A DNA stretch of 64,000 bases from ZC4RG29 sp964521255 (GTDB taxonomy: Bacteria; Bacteroidota; Bacteroidia; Cytophagales; Cyclobacteriaceae). This document shows positions 29,101-35,494 of the stretch, in pieces. The position numbers and the translations under genes were made by a program. The stretch lies in the NCBI GenBank assembly GCA_964521255.1, contig CAZFRM010000013.1, forward strand, positions 88,105-152,104. Direction: 5' to 3'. The notes beneath the pieces were generated by a model that saw only the letters and a program-made list of their open reading frames with translations, had not been told where the DNA came from and searched no databases. Position 1 is the first letter of the stretch, and every line of letters starts with the position of its first letter.

Positions 29101-29692
29101 TGATGAATCTACATATGTTGATTACACAGAATCTGGTAAACAAAAGGATTCAAGGTATGTCGTAAGAAAATTAATTCTTGGTAATGAAGGAGTACCTATT
29201 GATATAGATTGGTCAAATGGTACAACCCAATCCATACCTTTCGAGCAAGTCATCGATATACCAATTACCAATGGCGGTAATCAATACCTGGTTGCCTTTG
29301 TTCAGGACAAGCTTCAGTTGCAGAACGGTCAAACTAAGCCACGCTACATCCATCAATCTGTTGTGTCACCTGCTATTCAGCGCAAGGGCGTGAGACCCGT
29401 TGGTCTTGAAGATGATCCTATTGCTGCAGAGATCAGGGATATTCAAATCTATCCTAATCCTGCTAATAATATTTTGAAGTTCCGGCTGAAGAATAAATTA
29501 ACAAGAGACTATACCTGGAGAATGATTGATCAGCGTGGTATAACCGTACTAAGTGGTGATGTAAACCAATTCTTCGAAGAACCCCAGGAGATTGACATCA
29601 GTCAACTTGCCAATGGAATTTACTTTATCCAGATCGGCATTGGCCACACTTCGTTAATCTATCGTAAGATAGCTGTGATGAACAGGAATTGA
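17174..29692 (+). CDS. Giant T9SS-secreted adhesin-like protein with PKD/Ig-like repeat array
   Basis: About 4172 residues from ATG 17174; an in-frame TTG at 17138 would add 12. Signal peptide ends SSYAQ. Order: a nidogen-like sandwich (nt 17400-17980); two Ig-like domains (18300-18815); some thirty ~90-residue PKD-like modules opening at ICSG and closing near GCNGT, likely with a disulfide each (18830-26040); three VCEP/TNDP modules (26050-26890); two PKD domains (about 27480-27995, WDFGDGD); a jelly-roll region (28030-28610); an Omp28-like region lacking its CxxC (28620-28950); and a T9SS type A sorting domain (from 29432, IQIYPNPANN). It should be exported across the outer membrane and held on the surface. 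SprB-like adhesion or gliding is one possible role; binding target unknown. Confidence 0.85.
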   Translation: MTGFYRFFKLWCILFFCLGLTVSSYAQCSFTNLDPEYCFDAASFTLTGSTNYYGPGVSGTTFDPATAGVGTHTLYATSGVASAYNVSTSGTFNRIIPSGGTVIDPADDGEVTGITIPFTFNFFGVDYPTVRIGRNAIVGFGSSSVDVTDNQSMPSGAAPDNFIAAAWDDLDLGGTIEYFTTGVAPFRKFIIDYDAVPREGGLYNISTQIQLHESTNIIEIHTTSAPFGINGDLATQGIENSDGSVAYVVPGRNDESWDATNDYVAFIPTCLDIQTVTVNPLPNSSLGIAPATASVCPSGSVAITITGDESNVDYQLQNNTGSTPLSGFWTGNGVGNLLINSDPISTPLTLKVYARNNVTGCDTDLTTIVPVTINSAPSITTQPVASQTVCEGTSNVTFSVAATGTGLNYQWKKNGVNIGGATSSSYVIATATTADAATYTVEVSGTCSPGVTSNGSVLIIQEQPEITTQPAPTQTVCENQPVTLNVNAGATTNPTYQWYKGVTLIGGATSSSYTIPNVALGDAGSYTVVVSGTCGPSQTSNASVLNVNPNPTAFANDAEICSGGTTSIAITNPNGVPGTTFSWTVQSSNNVTGAGPGAGSSIAQSLSVTDGVSGGTVTYQIQPSAAGCNGPTFTVNVVVKPIPDVAFGPNDPICSGQSSNVVITNPNGVSGTTFTWVVQSSSNVIGQSAGSGALINQVLSSDDGVSNGTVTYRVTPTAGGCNGTFADVTVTVLPRPVITDPPTSFTASICSGDGLNILPNTSIPGTDFFWSSSVIGSLTGVSSSGTGAITDTPVNLANFPGIITYTVTPTLGGCNGTPVDYIITVYPMPDVEASDENICSGQVTNIAILTPNGVAGVTYSWIATSSNVTGASDGSGNNINQLLTSTGGGTVVYEITPTTGVCYGAPINVTVTVDPVPVITNTAAQLQTTICSGTTLNFTPTSSIGGTTYTWTSTVSGPITGATSPGSGAITNTLVNTGNVSGTVTYRITPSIGGCNGTPRDYVVTVSPVPNASASNETICSGQSSNVLITNPNGVSGTTFSWVVQSSTNVSGASAGSGTLISQVLTATNGITSGNVTYRITPTASGCNGATIDVTVTVNPAPVITNPSSQLQTTICSGTTLNFTPTSSIGGTTYTWTSTVSGPITGATSPGSGAITNTLVNTGNVSGTVTYRITPSIGGCNGTPRDYVVTVSPVPNASASNETICSGQSSNVLITNPNGVSGTTFSWVVQSSTNVSGASAGSGTLISQVLTATNGITSGNVTYRITPTASGCNGATIDVTVTVNPAPVITNPSSQLQTTICSGTTLNFTPTSSIGGTTYTWTSTVSGPITGATSPGSGAITNTLINTGNVAGTVTYTITPEVGGCNGTPRDYVVTVSPIPNALASNETICSGQSSNVLITNPNGVSGTTFSWVVQSSTNVSGASAGSGTLISQVLTATNGITSGNVTYRITPTASGCNGATIDVTVTVDPVPVITNTATQLQTTICSGTALNFTPTSSIGGTTYSWISVASGPSITGNTAGIGAITDVLVNTGNVAGTVTYTITPSTGGCNGIPRDYVVTVSPIPNALASNETICSGQSSNVLITNPNGVSGTTFSWVVQSSTNVSGASAGSGTLISQVLTATNGITSGNVTYRITPTASGCNGATIDVTVTVDPVPVITNTATQLQTTICSGTALNFTPTSSIGGTTYSWISVASGPSITGNTAGIGAITDVLVNTGNVAGTVTYTITPSTGGCNGIPRDYVVTVSPIPNALASNETICSGQSSNVLITNPNGVSGTTFSWVVQSSTNVSGASAGSGTLISQVLTATNGITSGNVTYRITPTASGCNGATIDVTVTVDPVPVITNTATQLQTTICSGTALNFTPTSSIGGTTYSWISVASGPSITGNTAGIGAITDVLVNTGNVAGTVTYTITPSTGGCNGIPRDYVVTVNPIPDADVPDNTVSICSGQVVNIPISNPNNVAGTTFNWTISSTNTNGASAGSGTLISQVLTSADGINSGSVIYTIIPVVSGCSGTPIVVTVTVDPVPVITNTSTELQTTICSGTALNFTPISSVPGTTYTWTSLSIGTLTGVSASGSGAVTDTPINTVNTTGIVIYTITPHVGSCSGAPRDYIVTVNPTPNADATDQGICSGQSSSVIISNPNNVSGTTYTWIVQSSTNVSGASAGSGALISQVLTSSPDITTGGSVVYAITPFANGCTGTPITVTVTVSPAPVITNTAAQLQATICSGTALNFTPTSSIGGTTYSWISNTIGPLTGVSPSGTGAIIDAPVNTGNASGTITYTITPEISGCSGTPRDYVVTVSPVPNASASDQGICSGQSSNVIISNPNGVIGTTFNWTVLSSSNVTGAANGSGNVISQLLISTNGVSAGSVIYEITPVATGCNGTPIQVVVTVSPSPVITNTATQLQTTICSGTALNFTPTSTIAGTTYTWTSVISGTVTGITTPSGSGAITDIPVNSGSVPGTVTYTITPNASGCNGTPRDYVVTVNPVPDVLASDQGICSGESSNVLITNPNGVVGTSFNWTIQSSSNVSGASNGTGDVISQVLTATDGISTGSVTYRIIPTANGCSGNFTDITVTVSPMPVITDPSTSFIANICSGDVLNLLPTSSIAGTTFTWTSTVIGTLSGVSAGGTGAITDTPINPTNVPGVIIYTVIPSIGGCVGTQVNYVVTVKPIPTVAASNQTICSGLSTSISITNPNAVAGTTYSWVVQNPVNVTGALDGSGNSISQVLTSTNGVSDGTVQYSITPSSNGCPGTPIVITVTVKAVPVIMNNPTDFSQQICSGDALNFLPITSIGGSTVTWTSTISGPIDALSVSASGSGPITDSPVNTSNVSGTVTYRIIPGFNGCDGTPVDLVVLVRPLPTATASDIIICSGDNATINISPAPKNVAGTTFSWTVTPSANVTGALNGNGSTISQTLSTTNASVGTVIYSIVPAANGCNGTPVNITVTVNPIATASAGSDFAVCEPVTIPLIGTLGGSASTGTWTIISGSGTLTSSTTSGTNVSATYTADPTDIGNGVVFRLTTNDPDNAGPCTQVFDEVTVTVNRQARLTLPADYAVCEPFSMGLTGTLSGSATSGTWSIISGAGILSASSVTGTEVTATYVVSNPTDVGTVMTFRLTTNDPDGLGPCTVEFDEIDITVNESPKVDAGLDFEVCEDQVISLNGSFSGSASFVTWSGGSGSAQFANVNAPNTTYTLTPADIAAGRVTLTLTTNDPDGGGPCSTVSDDVVIIINKLPDVLLSGLAASYAENDPPVLMVGFPNNPMGVFTGPGVLAGTNIFDPGNANIGFNIITYTYVDASGCANSDSQAVNINELTSIDFEVYNGVSYVGGTSPEICGDIGRAYLRGSPTVSTGLTPTVDTYFSTPDVSIASRIGYDGTDYYLDTDGLAAGSYYIQYTYTNSASATSTLIKIVTVYQSPIASILANNACEDDIVQFTDTSIVPVNALGGIIDKWLWDFDDQDLNSPLQNPTYIYQVANIYDVVLTVTTNQGCVNSTLKSITVGPPPIADFTWSGICNDKSTEFIDQSSISVSFSTIEKYQWDFGDGDETLFDLGTNTIPPGTHSGRTEGTYKDPSHDYSAFGEYNVKLTIETDVGCVKELTKRVFILDNPTPTPVAGYFEDFENGSGTWFKTSLSGSSWVFGPPSGETINSAASGTGAWWTGENPDAEAHRGTYYRNENSEVIGPCLNLTGLERPMISLKYWSDLEKGFDGAVVQYSTDGTTWNTLGDANGGGLDWYRGTNLSGNPGGQDNYAWSDTLGGWRNARFNLDAIPVANRDQVIFRIAFGSNDGNNLGGRVLNGFAFDDIFIGDKKRNVLVEYFTNVATSGADAHFNSLIDNQASPTNPQASVDFFKLEYHVEPPAVDSLYLHNPSVPSARGLLYGVSQPPAAVMDGLLGWYKPSGTDSTYFNGTYNQINEVDIDRRSLEDPLFDIQLTIDPLVPAEENKVKGHIEIRYTDATKDFTDPVIVQLALVDESTYVDYTESGKQKDSRYVVRKLILGNEGVPIDIDWSNGTTQSIPFEQVIDIPITNGGNQYLVAFVQDKLQLQNGQTKPRYIHQSVVSPAIQRKGVRPVGLEDDPIAAEIRDIQIYPNPANNILKFRLKNKLTRDYTWRMIDQRGITVLSGDVNQFFEEPQEIDISQLANGIYFIQIGIGHTSLIYRKIAVMNRN
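19952..22960 (+). repeat. Tandem array of 555-bp units inside the adhesin gene
   Basis: The marker CAGACGACGATCTGCAGCGG starts at 19952, 20507, 21062, 21617, 22172 and 22727, exactly 555 bases apart each time. Each unit encodes 185 residues, two PKD-like modules. Units 1 and 2 look identical, units 4 and 5 look identical, and unit 3 begins like 1-2 and ends like 4-5. The sixth copy diverges after about 230 bases. Beyond it the modules are related at protein level only. High DNA identity implies recent duplication or ongoing recombination. Confidence 0.92.
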
Positions 29693-29764
29693 TGTGTTTA
29701 GGTGAGTAAGTGTTTATGTTGTTAGAGAATCTGCTTTTAGCTTTATGCTTTCTGCTTTAAGCTT

Positions 29765-31693
29765 TTAAAACGCTTTTACCCGACTTAATTCTTCAATAGC
29801 ATAATTGCAATGCTTCACAAAATCCACAACAACATCCGGAAGGAGTTCAAGTTTTGTTCTGTTCCTGCCACTCTGTTCAATTTGTACCACTTTACTACGA
29901 AGTGAATCAAGTCCCATTAATGTAAACGAAGGCTTTATCTGGTGCGCTAACCGTGAAAGTTTATCCCAATCAGATGTTTCTGATGCTTCTGTTAATTTGG
30001 CAAGGGTTTGAGGCAGCGTGGTGATAAAAGTATTCACCATTTCGCGAATGAATTCCTGGTTATTTCCAGACACTTCCTTAAGGTAATCAAGGTTGTAATA
30101 ACTTTTTGGCGAAGACTTATCAGCAACAATTCTTTTTCCGTTGGTGTTGGCAGGTATAATTTTTAATTCATTGAACAACTTCCGGTAAAGGTCATCCGGT
30201 GTGAAAGGTTTGGGGAGGTAGTCATTCATCCCTGCGGATAAACATTTCTCCACATCAGCTTTTGTGGCATTGGCGGTTAATGCAACGATGGGTATATCCC
30301 GAAGGGGAGGAGCCATCATGCGAATCGCGCGTGTTGCCTCATACCCATCCATCACCGGCATCTGCACATCCATCAATACGACATCAAATGTATTGCCTTT
30401 CAATTTCTCTACAGCAACTAAACCATTTTCTGCAGTTTCGGTAAAGCAATTCCAATTCTTTAAAATTGTTTTTGCATAAAGCCGGTTGATGTCATTATCC
30501 TCAACAAGCAACACATCCAATGCGTAGTCCTTTGAGTGCGTTGACATCTTATCCTTGGAAATAGAAGCGGTTTTTGAAATGTTCTTCGATTTTTCAAATG
30601 GAATAAGTACTATAAACGTTGAGCCTACTTGCTCCTGGCTGATAACTGTTATTCTCCCGTTCTGTAGTTCAACCAATTGTTTCGCAATGGTTAAACCTAA
30701 ACCTGTTCCACCGTACTTTCGGGTAACGCTTGCATCAGCCTGGCTAAAGCTGTCGAATATAGTATTTAGCTTTTCCTGGGGAATACCCACACCGGTATCG
30801 CTCACTTCTATTCTCACCCAACAAACGTTTTTCTGATCACGATCGCTGGTACAATTAACATGGATGGATCCTGAATGCGTAAACTTCATTGCATTGCTGA
30901 TCAAATTGATAAGGATCTGATTTAGACGAACAGGATCTCCCAGCAGAATTTTATTTAACTTTTCATCAATGGTATGACCTAATGTGAGCTTTTTTTCCCG
31001 CGCCTGATAGGTGAATGTATTGATCAGGGACGGCAACATATCCGTAAGATTAAAAGGAATCTTTTCAAATTTAAGTTTCCCTGAATCAATAGCCGAAAGA
31101 TCCAAAAGGTCATTGATAATCACCTTCAGGTTTTCTGCAGAACTTCGAATAGCCGTTAAGTAAGCGTCTTGCTCATGCGGTGTTTGATTCTGACTCAACA
31201 GACTTACCATACCCGCTATGCCGTTTATTGGCGTTCTTATCTCGTGACTTATGTTTGCGAGAAATTGTTCCTTCGCCTTCCCAAGTCGCACAAGTTCTTT
31301 TTCATCCTTCTTTCGTTGGGTGATATCGCGACAATCAAGAATAAATCCCGTAAGGTTTTCTTTGTGCTTAAGATTTATGGCATTGAACTCCAGGAATCGG
31401 TAAGAACGGTCTTTACAAAGAAATTGAAATTCAACTTTTTGGGTATAGGCTCTTTTCTGGCTAAGCTTAAAATTTTCTTTAAGCTCATTAACCGTTTCAG
31501 GAAGAATAAAATCAAAAAAATTCTTTCCTATCAGACTCTTTGACCGGTAGCCTAATGTGTCGTGGACGGATGAATTGTGATAGAGGATATTCCCATCAAA
31601 ATCAACAATAAAAATTAAATCCGATCCATCTTCAACTACAGATTTGTAAAAGCCACCCTTCCGGATATAACTATCTAAGGTTTTCATTTTCAT
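29765..31693 (-). CDS. Soluble hybrid histidine kinase: PAS-HisKA-HATPase-REC-Hpt
   Basis: 642 residues with no membrane segment, so a cytoplasmic sensor. Order: PAS (about 14-125), HisKA with phospho-acceptor H150 (ANISHEIRTPING), HATPase with LINLISNAMKF (261-271), DTGVGIP and GGTGLGLTIA, receiver domain (about 392-510) with D442 in LMDVQMPVMDG, and C-terminal Hpt domain with H584 in RLAHQIKPS. All phosphorelay residues are present, so His-Asp-His transfer to a separate regulator is expected. Its start overlaps the stop of the sigma-54-type regulator by one base (31693), making that regulator the likely target. It converges on the adhesin gene with a 72-base gap and no obvious terminator. 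Confidence 0.92.
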   Translation of the reverse strand: MKMKTLDSYIRKGGFYKSVVEDGSDLIFIVDFDGNILYHNSSVHDTLGYRSKSLIGKNFFDFILPETVNELKENFKLSQKRAYTQKVEFQFLCKDRSYRFLEFNAINLKHKENLTGFILDCRDITQRKKDEKELVRLGKAKEQFLANISHEIRTPINGIAGMVSLLSQNQTPHEQDAYLTAIRSSAENLKVIINDLLDLSAIDSGKLKFEKIPFNLTDMLPSLINTFTYQAREKKLTLGHTIDEKLNKILLGDPVRLNQILINLISNAMKFTHSGSIHVNCTSDRDQKNVCWVRIEVSDTGVGIPQEKLNTIFDSFSQADASVTRKYGGTGLGLTIAKQLVELQNGRITVISQEQVGSTFIVLIPFEKSKNISKTASISKDKMSTHSKDYALDVLLVEDNDINRLYAKTILKNWNCFTETAENGLVAVEKLKGNTFDVVLMDVQMPVMDGYEATRAIRMMAPPLRDIPIVALTANATKADVEKCLSAGMNDYLPKPFTPDDLYRKLFNELKIIPANTNGKRIVADKSSPKSYYNLDYLKEVSGNNQEFIREMVNTFITTLPQTLAKLTEASETSDWDKLSRLAHQIKPSFTLMGLDSLRSKVVQIEQSGRNRTKLELLPDVVVDFVKHCNYAIEELSRVKAF

Positions 31694-33054
31694 CAGATAC
31701 CAAGTCCTTCCATCTCTTTCAGGTATCGGTAGAGGGAGGATTTTCCTATATCAAGTTTTTGTGCTACTTCTATAACGTTGTTATCGTATTTGTTAAGATA
31801 ATGCCGGATGATGCGATACATATACTCCTGCATTTTCATTTCCTGGTAAAGGAACGATTCCACTCTCGCCGTGCTGTTGAAGCTTATATCCTGAGGTCTT
31901 ATTTCCTGGTTCTCGGCCATCACGGCTGCCAGTTCAACGATTGATTTTAACTCGCGAATATTGCCTGGAAATGGATAGTTAAGGAGTTTCTCCTGAGCTT
32001 CAGCATTGATCTTGAATTTTGGCATCTGGTTCTCCTTTGCAAACTGATCAAGGAAATGCTTGGCAACAAGGATCACATCGTTTCCGCGTTCCCGTAACGG
32101 CGGAAGGTGAACTGGCAAACCCAAAAGACGATAGTAAAGGTCTTCTCTAAATCTCCCGGTTTTAACTTCTTCTGCAAGATCCTTGTGCGTTGCCGCCAGC
32201 AATCTCACATCAAGTTTTACCGTTTGGTTTCCACCAATTCTTGTAATCTCTCTTTCTTGCAACACGCGAAGTAGTTTAGCCTGCAGGCTTAGATCCATTT
32301 CACCGATTTCATCAAGGAAAATGGTTCCACCTTCAGCTTCTTCGAACTTTCCTATCCTTCTTGATAACGCCCCGGTAAAGGATCCTTTTTCATGACCGAA
32401 GAGTTCACTTTCTATTAGTGTAGAAGGAACCGCAGCGATGTTAACCGCCACAAAAGGTTTATTCTTCCGTTTCGAATTATAGTGAATAGCCTTAGCGACA
32501 AGTTCTTTTCCCGTACCCGTTTCGCCTGATATGGAAACAGAGATGTTGGTTTTAACAGCCTTCTCCATCAGTTCGAAAACCCGCTTTATTGCTACGCTTG
32601 TACCAATGATGCTCTTTTCAAACTCATATTTTTCATGGATCTCCTTTTTCAGGTGATCAATCTCCTTAATAAGCGAAAGTTTGTTACGGGCATTATTAAT
32701 AGAGTTAAGAAGGCGGTCTTTTGTCTCATGGTCCTTGCTGATGTAGTCATAAGCTCCAGACTTTAAGAGTTCGACGGCAGTACCGATCTTCTCCTGGGCA
32801 GAAACAATAATTACATCAATGTTGGGGTCATGACTGCGGATTTGAGTCAATACATCACCACCCGCCATGTCAGGAAGGGAATAATCCAGGGTTATTACCG
32901 AAGGATTCTTATGAAGATTATTGATACACTCTTTTCCGGTGGTAAAGAATTCGGTTTCGTAGTCGGGGTTTAATCCAAGTACGTACTTTAAAAACTTTGT
33001 ATAAGCCGGGTCATCTTCAACGACAAATACCTTAACGGGATCTTTTTCGTACAT
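31693..33054 (-). CDS. Sigma-54-dependent response regulator (NtrC type)
   Basis: 453 residues. Receiver domain (1-120) with acidic pocket E13/D14/D15, phosphorylation site D57 and K107; AAA+ domain (about 147-375) with Walker A GETGTGKE (177-184), the sigma-54 contact loop as GSFTGA (224-229) and Walker B GTIFLDEIGE; and a Fis-type helix-turn-helix at the end (IEVAQKLDIGKSSLYRYLK). It should activate RpoN-dependent promoters when phosphorylated. It is first in a two-gene operon with the hybrid kinase. No -24/-12 promoter was found in the neighbouring intergenic regions, so its targets probably lie elsewhere. Confidence 0.93.
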   Translation of the reverse strand: MYEKDPVKVFVVEDDPAYTKFLKYVLGLNPDYETEFFTTGKECINNLHKNPSVITLDYSLPDMAGGDVLTQIRSHDPNIDVIIVSAQEKIGTAVELLKSGAYDYISKDHETKDRLLNSINNARNKLSLIKEIDHLKKEIHEKYEFEKSIIGTSVAIKRVFELMEKAVKTNISVSISGETGTGKELVAKAIHYNSKRKNKPFVAVNIAAVPSTLIESELFGHEKGSFTGALSRRIGKFEEAEGGTIFLDEIGEMDLSLQAKLLRVLQEREITRIGGNQTVKLDVRLLAATHKDLAEEVKTGRFREDLYYRLLGLPVHLPPLRERGNDVILVAKHFLDQFAKENQMPKFKINAEAQEKLLNYPFPGNIRELKSIVELAAVMAENQEIRPQDISFNSTARVESFLYQEMKMQEYMYRIIRHYLNKYDNNVIEVAQKLDIGKSSLYRYLKEMEGLGI

Positions 33055-33220
33055 TTTCTCGAATGGGGTTGATTAGTGTAAAAGTAAATTAAAATATCAA
33101 AAACTTGTATGTGTCCATTTTCGGTAAACCCTTCCCATGTAAGGATAATGTTTGAAATAAGGTTTATTGCCGTTGGCATATGTGTAATTTTCGCCAAATA
33201 AGTCCCTTATCTGATCGTTT

Positions 33221-33682
33221 ATGATTCCTGAATTTGAAAGTTTAAATGATAACGAGGTCGAGATCATGCTCAAGGCCCCAATACTCGTCTGTATACTTAT
33301 TGCCGGCGCTGATGGCAAAATTGACAGGAAAGAGATTAAGGAGGCAATTACAATAGCGGGCAAGCAAGCAAGATCCCGGTATGTGTTGAGCAACTACCTT
33401 AAGTATGCCTCAGCGGATTTTGAGGACAAAATTATGATTCTCAAGCAAGGCTACCCGCGAGATTCAGGCGAACGTGCAGCTATTATTGTTAATGAACTTT
33501 CCACTCTTAATACAATACTGCCGAAACTCGGTAAGTCCTTCTCTATTCAATTTCATTCCATGTTGAAGGAACTGGCGACAAAAGTAGCATCCTCTTCCGG
33601 TGGTTGGCTTGGTATAAGTGCTGTAGGCTCAGAGGAAGCTCAGTACCTGGAACTGAAAATGATCAACGATCCGGCCCAATAA
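33221..33682 (+). CDS. TerB-like helical protein
   Basis: 153 residues, no signal peptide, mostly helical. The stretch VCILIAGADGKIDRKEIKEA (about 23-42) is typical of TerB-like proteins, where the D-G-x-I-D loop sits at the start of a helix. The C-terminus (SSSGGWLGISAVGSEEAQYL) resembles small cytosolic proteins of unknown role in Bacteroidota. It is divergent from the sigma-54 regulator, with 166 bases between the starts. A metal-related role is sometimes given to TerB proteins, but nothing here shows it. Confidence 0.6.
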   Translation: MIPEFESLNDNEVEIMLKAPILVCILIAGADGKIDRKEIKEAITIAGKQARSRYVLSNYLKYASADFEDKIMILKQGYPRDSGERAAIIVNELSTLNTILPKLGKSFSIQFHSMLKELATKVASSSGGWLGISAVGSEEAQYLELKMINDPAQ

Positions 33683-33758
33683 AATTCAGAAAGTACATCT
33701 CTGCAATTTGTAGTTATGTGGTTTACTAATTAATTAGCGATCTTCAATTTATTAACAA

Positions 33759-34322
33759 ATGGCGCGCTCCTCTTTTTTTGACAGTTCCGTTGTTCCCTTT
33801 CGCCTGGTTTTTTTCATGTGGTTGTTCTTTGCCATTCAGTATTTTTATGGCTGGCAGCTAAATGTCTTTGGAATTATTCCCCGCACTCTTCCCGGACTGA
33901 TTGGTTTGTTCACGGCACCGCTGCTACACGGAAATATTTATCACCTTGTTTCTAATACTGTTCCCTTACTCTTCCTGGGATCGGTTCTTTATTTTTTCTA
34001 TTCATCAATTGCTCCTGCAGTTTTTTATCGCGCTTACTTTTGGACCAATATTCTGGTTTGGCTTTTCGGAAGACCCCTGAGTATTCATATTGGTGCGAGT
34101 GGGCTTATCTATGGGCTTGCCTTTTTTCTGATTTTTTTCGGAATTTTTTATCGTGACTTCAGGTCCCTTCTCATTTCAGTTGTGATACTATTATTTTACG
34201 GCGGAATATTTTATGGGATTTTACCAAGTGATCCGCACGTCTCATGGGAATCGCATCTCGCCGGCGCTTTGGTTGGTATCACCACAGCTATTACCTTGTC
34301 GAAGAAAAGAATACGAGTGTAA
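33759..34322 (+). CDS. Rhomboid-family intramembrane serine protease
   Basis: 187 residues with about six membrane segments, a compact rhomboid. The catalytic serine is S114 in GASG (112-115) and the general base H166 in SHLAG. HGNIYHLVSN (57-66) supplies the conserved H-x-x-x-N of helix 2. All active-site residues are present, so it should cleave transmembrane substrates in the inner membrane; its substrate is unknown. Its stop codon overlaps the holA start by one base (TAATG). Confidence 0.88.
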   Translation: MARSSFFDSSVVPFRLVFFMWLFFAIQYFYGWQLNVFGIIPRTLPGLIGLFTAPLLHGNIYHLVSNTVPLLFLGSVLYFFYSSIAPAVFYRAYFWTNILVWLFGRPLSIHIGASGLIYGLAFFLIFFGIFYRDFRSLLISVVILLFYGGIFYGILPSDPHVSWESHLAGALVGITTAITLSKKRIRV

Positions 34323-35344
34323 TGAACGCAGAAGCAAAAAAAATATTGAGTGATTTGAAATCGCGAAAGTATGCGCCGGTGTATTTTATGCAAGGTGAGG
34401 AAACGTACTTCATTAACCTTATTGCAGATTATATTGAAGCGAATGTTTTGACTGAAGCTGAAAAAGGATTCAACCAGGTTGTTGTGTATGGTAAGGATGT
34501 TACCATGGCTGATGTACTTACCAACGCCCGTCGTTTTCCAATGATGGCCGAACGGCAGGTGGTGATCGTAAAAGAAGCTCAGGATATTACTGATCTCAAT
34601 AAAGAAATAGGAGCAAAGCTTTTATTGGATTACGTTGCGCGGCCCGTGCCCAGTACAGTGTTGGTTTTTTGTCATAAGCATAAATCACTTGACAAGCGTA
34701 GAGAACTGGGAAAGAAAATTGATCAATACGTTACCACCTTAACAGCCAAAAAACTTTATGATAACCAGCTCCCGGAGTTTATACTGGAGTACATGCGTGA
34801 ACGCAAAGTCGGGATTGAAGAAAGAGCTGTAATGGCGTTATGCGAATACATAGGTAATGACCTCAACAGGCTTGCCAATGAGATTGATAAACTGCTGGTG
34901 ACGATGAAGGAAGGTGACACGATAACGCTGGAAGTAGTCATGTCACAGGTGGGAGTGAGCAAGGAGTACAATATTTTTGAATTGCAAAAAGCAATTTTGC
35001 ACCGTGATGTATTGCTGGCGAATAAGATTGTAAACTACTTTGAAAGCAATACAAAAAAGAATCCCATCATTCCGGTTGTTGCCTATATGTTTTCTTTTTT
35101 CAGCAAACTATTGGCAGCGTCAGTTCTTCCAGATAAGAATGAGAAGGCGATAGCTAGTGCACTGAAAGTGAGTCCTTATGCTGTGCGTGACTATAGCCTT
35201 GCTTTACGTCAATTTTCGCCTGCCAAGATCATCGACAACATCACATTGTTAAAAGAAGCCGACTTGAAACTGAAGGGTGTTAACTCAGGTTCCGAGACCG
35301 ATGGTCAACTCTTTCGTGAGTTAGTGTACAGAATCATGCATTGA
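34322..35344 (+). CDS. holA: DNA polymerase III subunit delta
   Basis: 340 residues. Opens the beta clamp within the clamp-loader complex. Starts MNAEAKKILSDLKSRKYAPVYFMQGEETYFI, the usual HolA beginning, where the GEE motif replaces a P-loop; the AAA+ fold and the helical collar domain (from about 215, MSQVGVSKEYNIFELQKAI) follow. The frame is open upstream to 34244, but those codons lie inside the rhomboid gene. ATG 34322 overlaps its stop, which indicates translational coupling. Confidence 0.92.
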   Translation: MNAEAKKILSDLKSRKYAPVYFMQGEETYFINLIADYIEANVLTEAEKGFNQVVVYGKDVTMADVLTNARRFPMMAERQVVIVKEAQDITDLNKEIGAKLLLDYVARPVPSTVLVFCHKHKSLDKRRELGKKIDQYVTTLTAKKLYDNQLPEFILEYMRERKVGIEERAVMALCEYIGNDLNRLANEIDKLLVTMKEGDTITLEVVMSQVGVSKEYNIFELQKAILHRDVLLANKIVNYFESNTKKNPIIPVVAYMFSFFSKLLAASVLPDKNEKAIASALKVSPYAVRDYSLALRQFSPAKIIDNITLLKEADLKLKGVNSGSETDGQLFRELVYRIMH

Positions 35345-35358
35345 TTGATCTGTATTTA

Positions 35359-35392
35359 TTTGGAAACTACCCATTACTTTTTATTAACTTTG
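35359..35392 (+). promoter_or_regulatory. Promoter of the TPR gene
   Basis: TTTG (35359-35362), 22 bases, TAACTTTG (35385-35392): a perfect -7 box with a -33 box at slightly long spacing. Transcription would start near 35398, leaving a leader of about 95 bases before the GTG start. Confidence 0.6.
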
Positions 35393-35494
35393 AGTCCATG
35401 CATTCGAAAGGCTGGATTTTTTTGACTTAATTTTTTGGTCCCACAATTGCAATATTTTTTTGGTTAGGGAGTTTTACACAAAAGGAGACGGTAA

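Noticed and set aside
29693..29764. Terminator between the adhesin and the hybrid kinase
   Set aside because: Only CTTTA/GCTTT-rich sequence; no stable stem with a U tract was found.
33055..33220. Sigma-54 promoter in the divergent region
   Set aside because: No GG-N10-GC element with the right flanks was seen on either strand.
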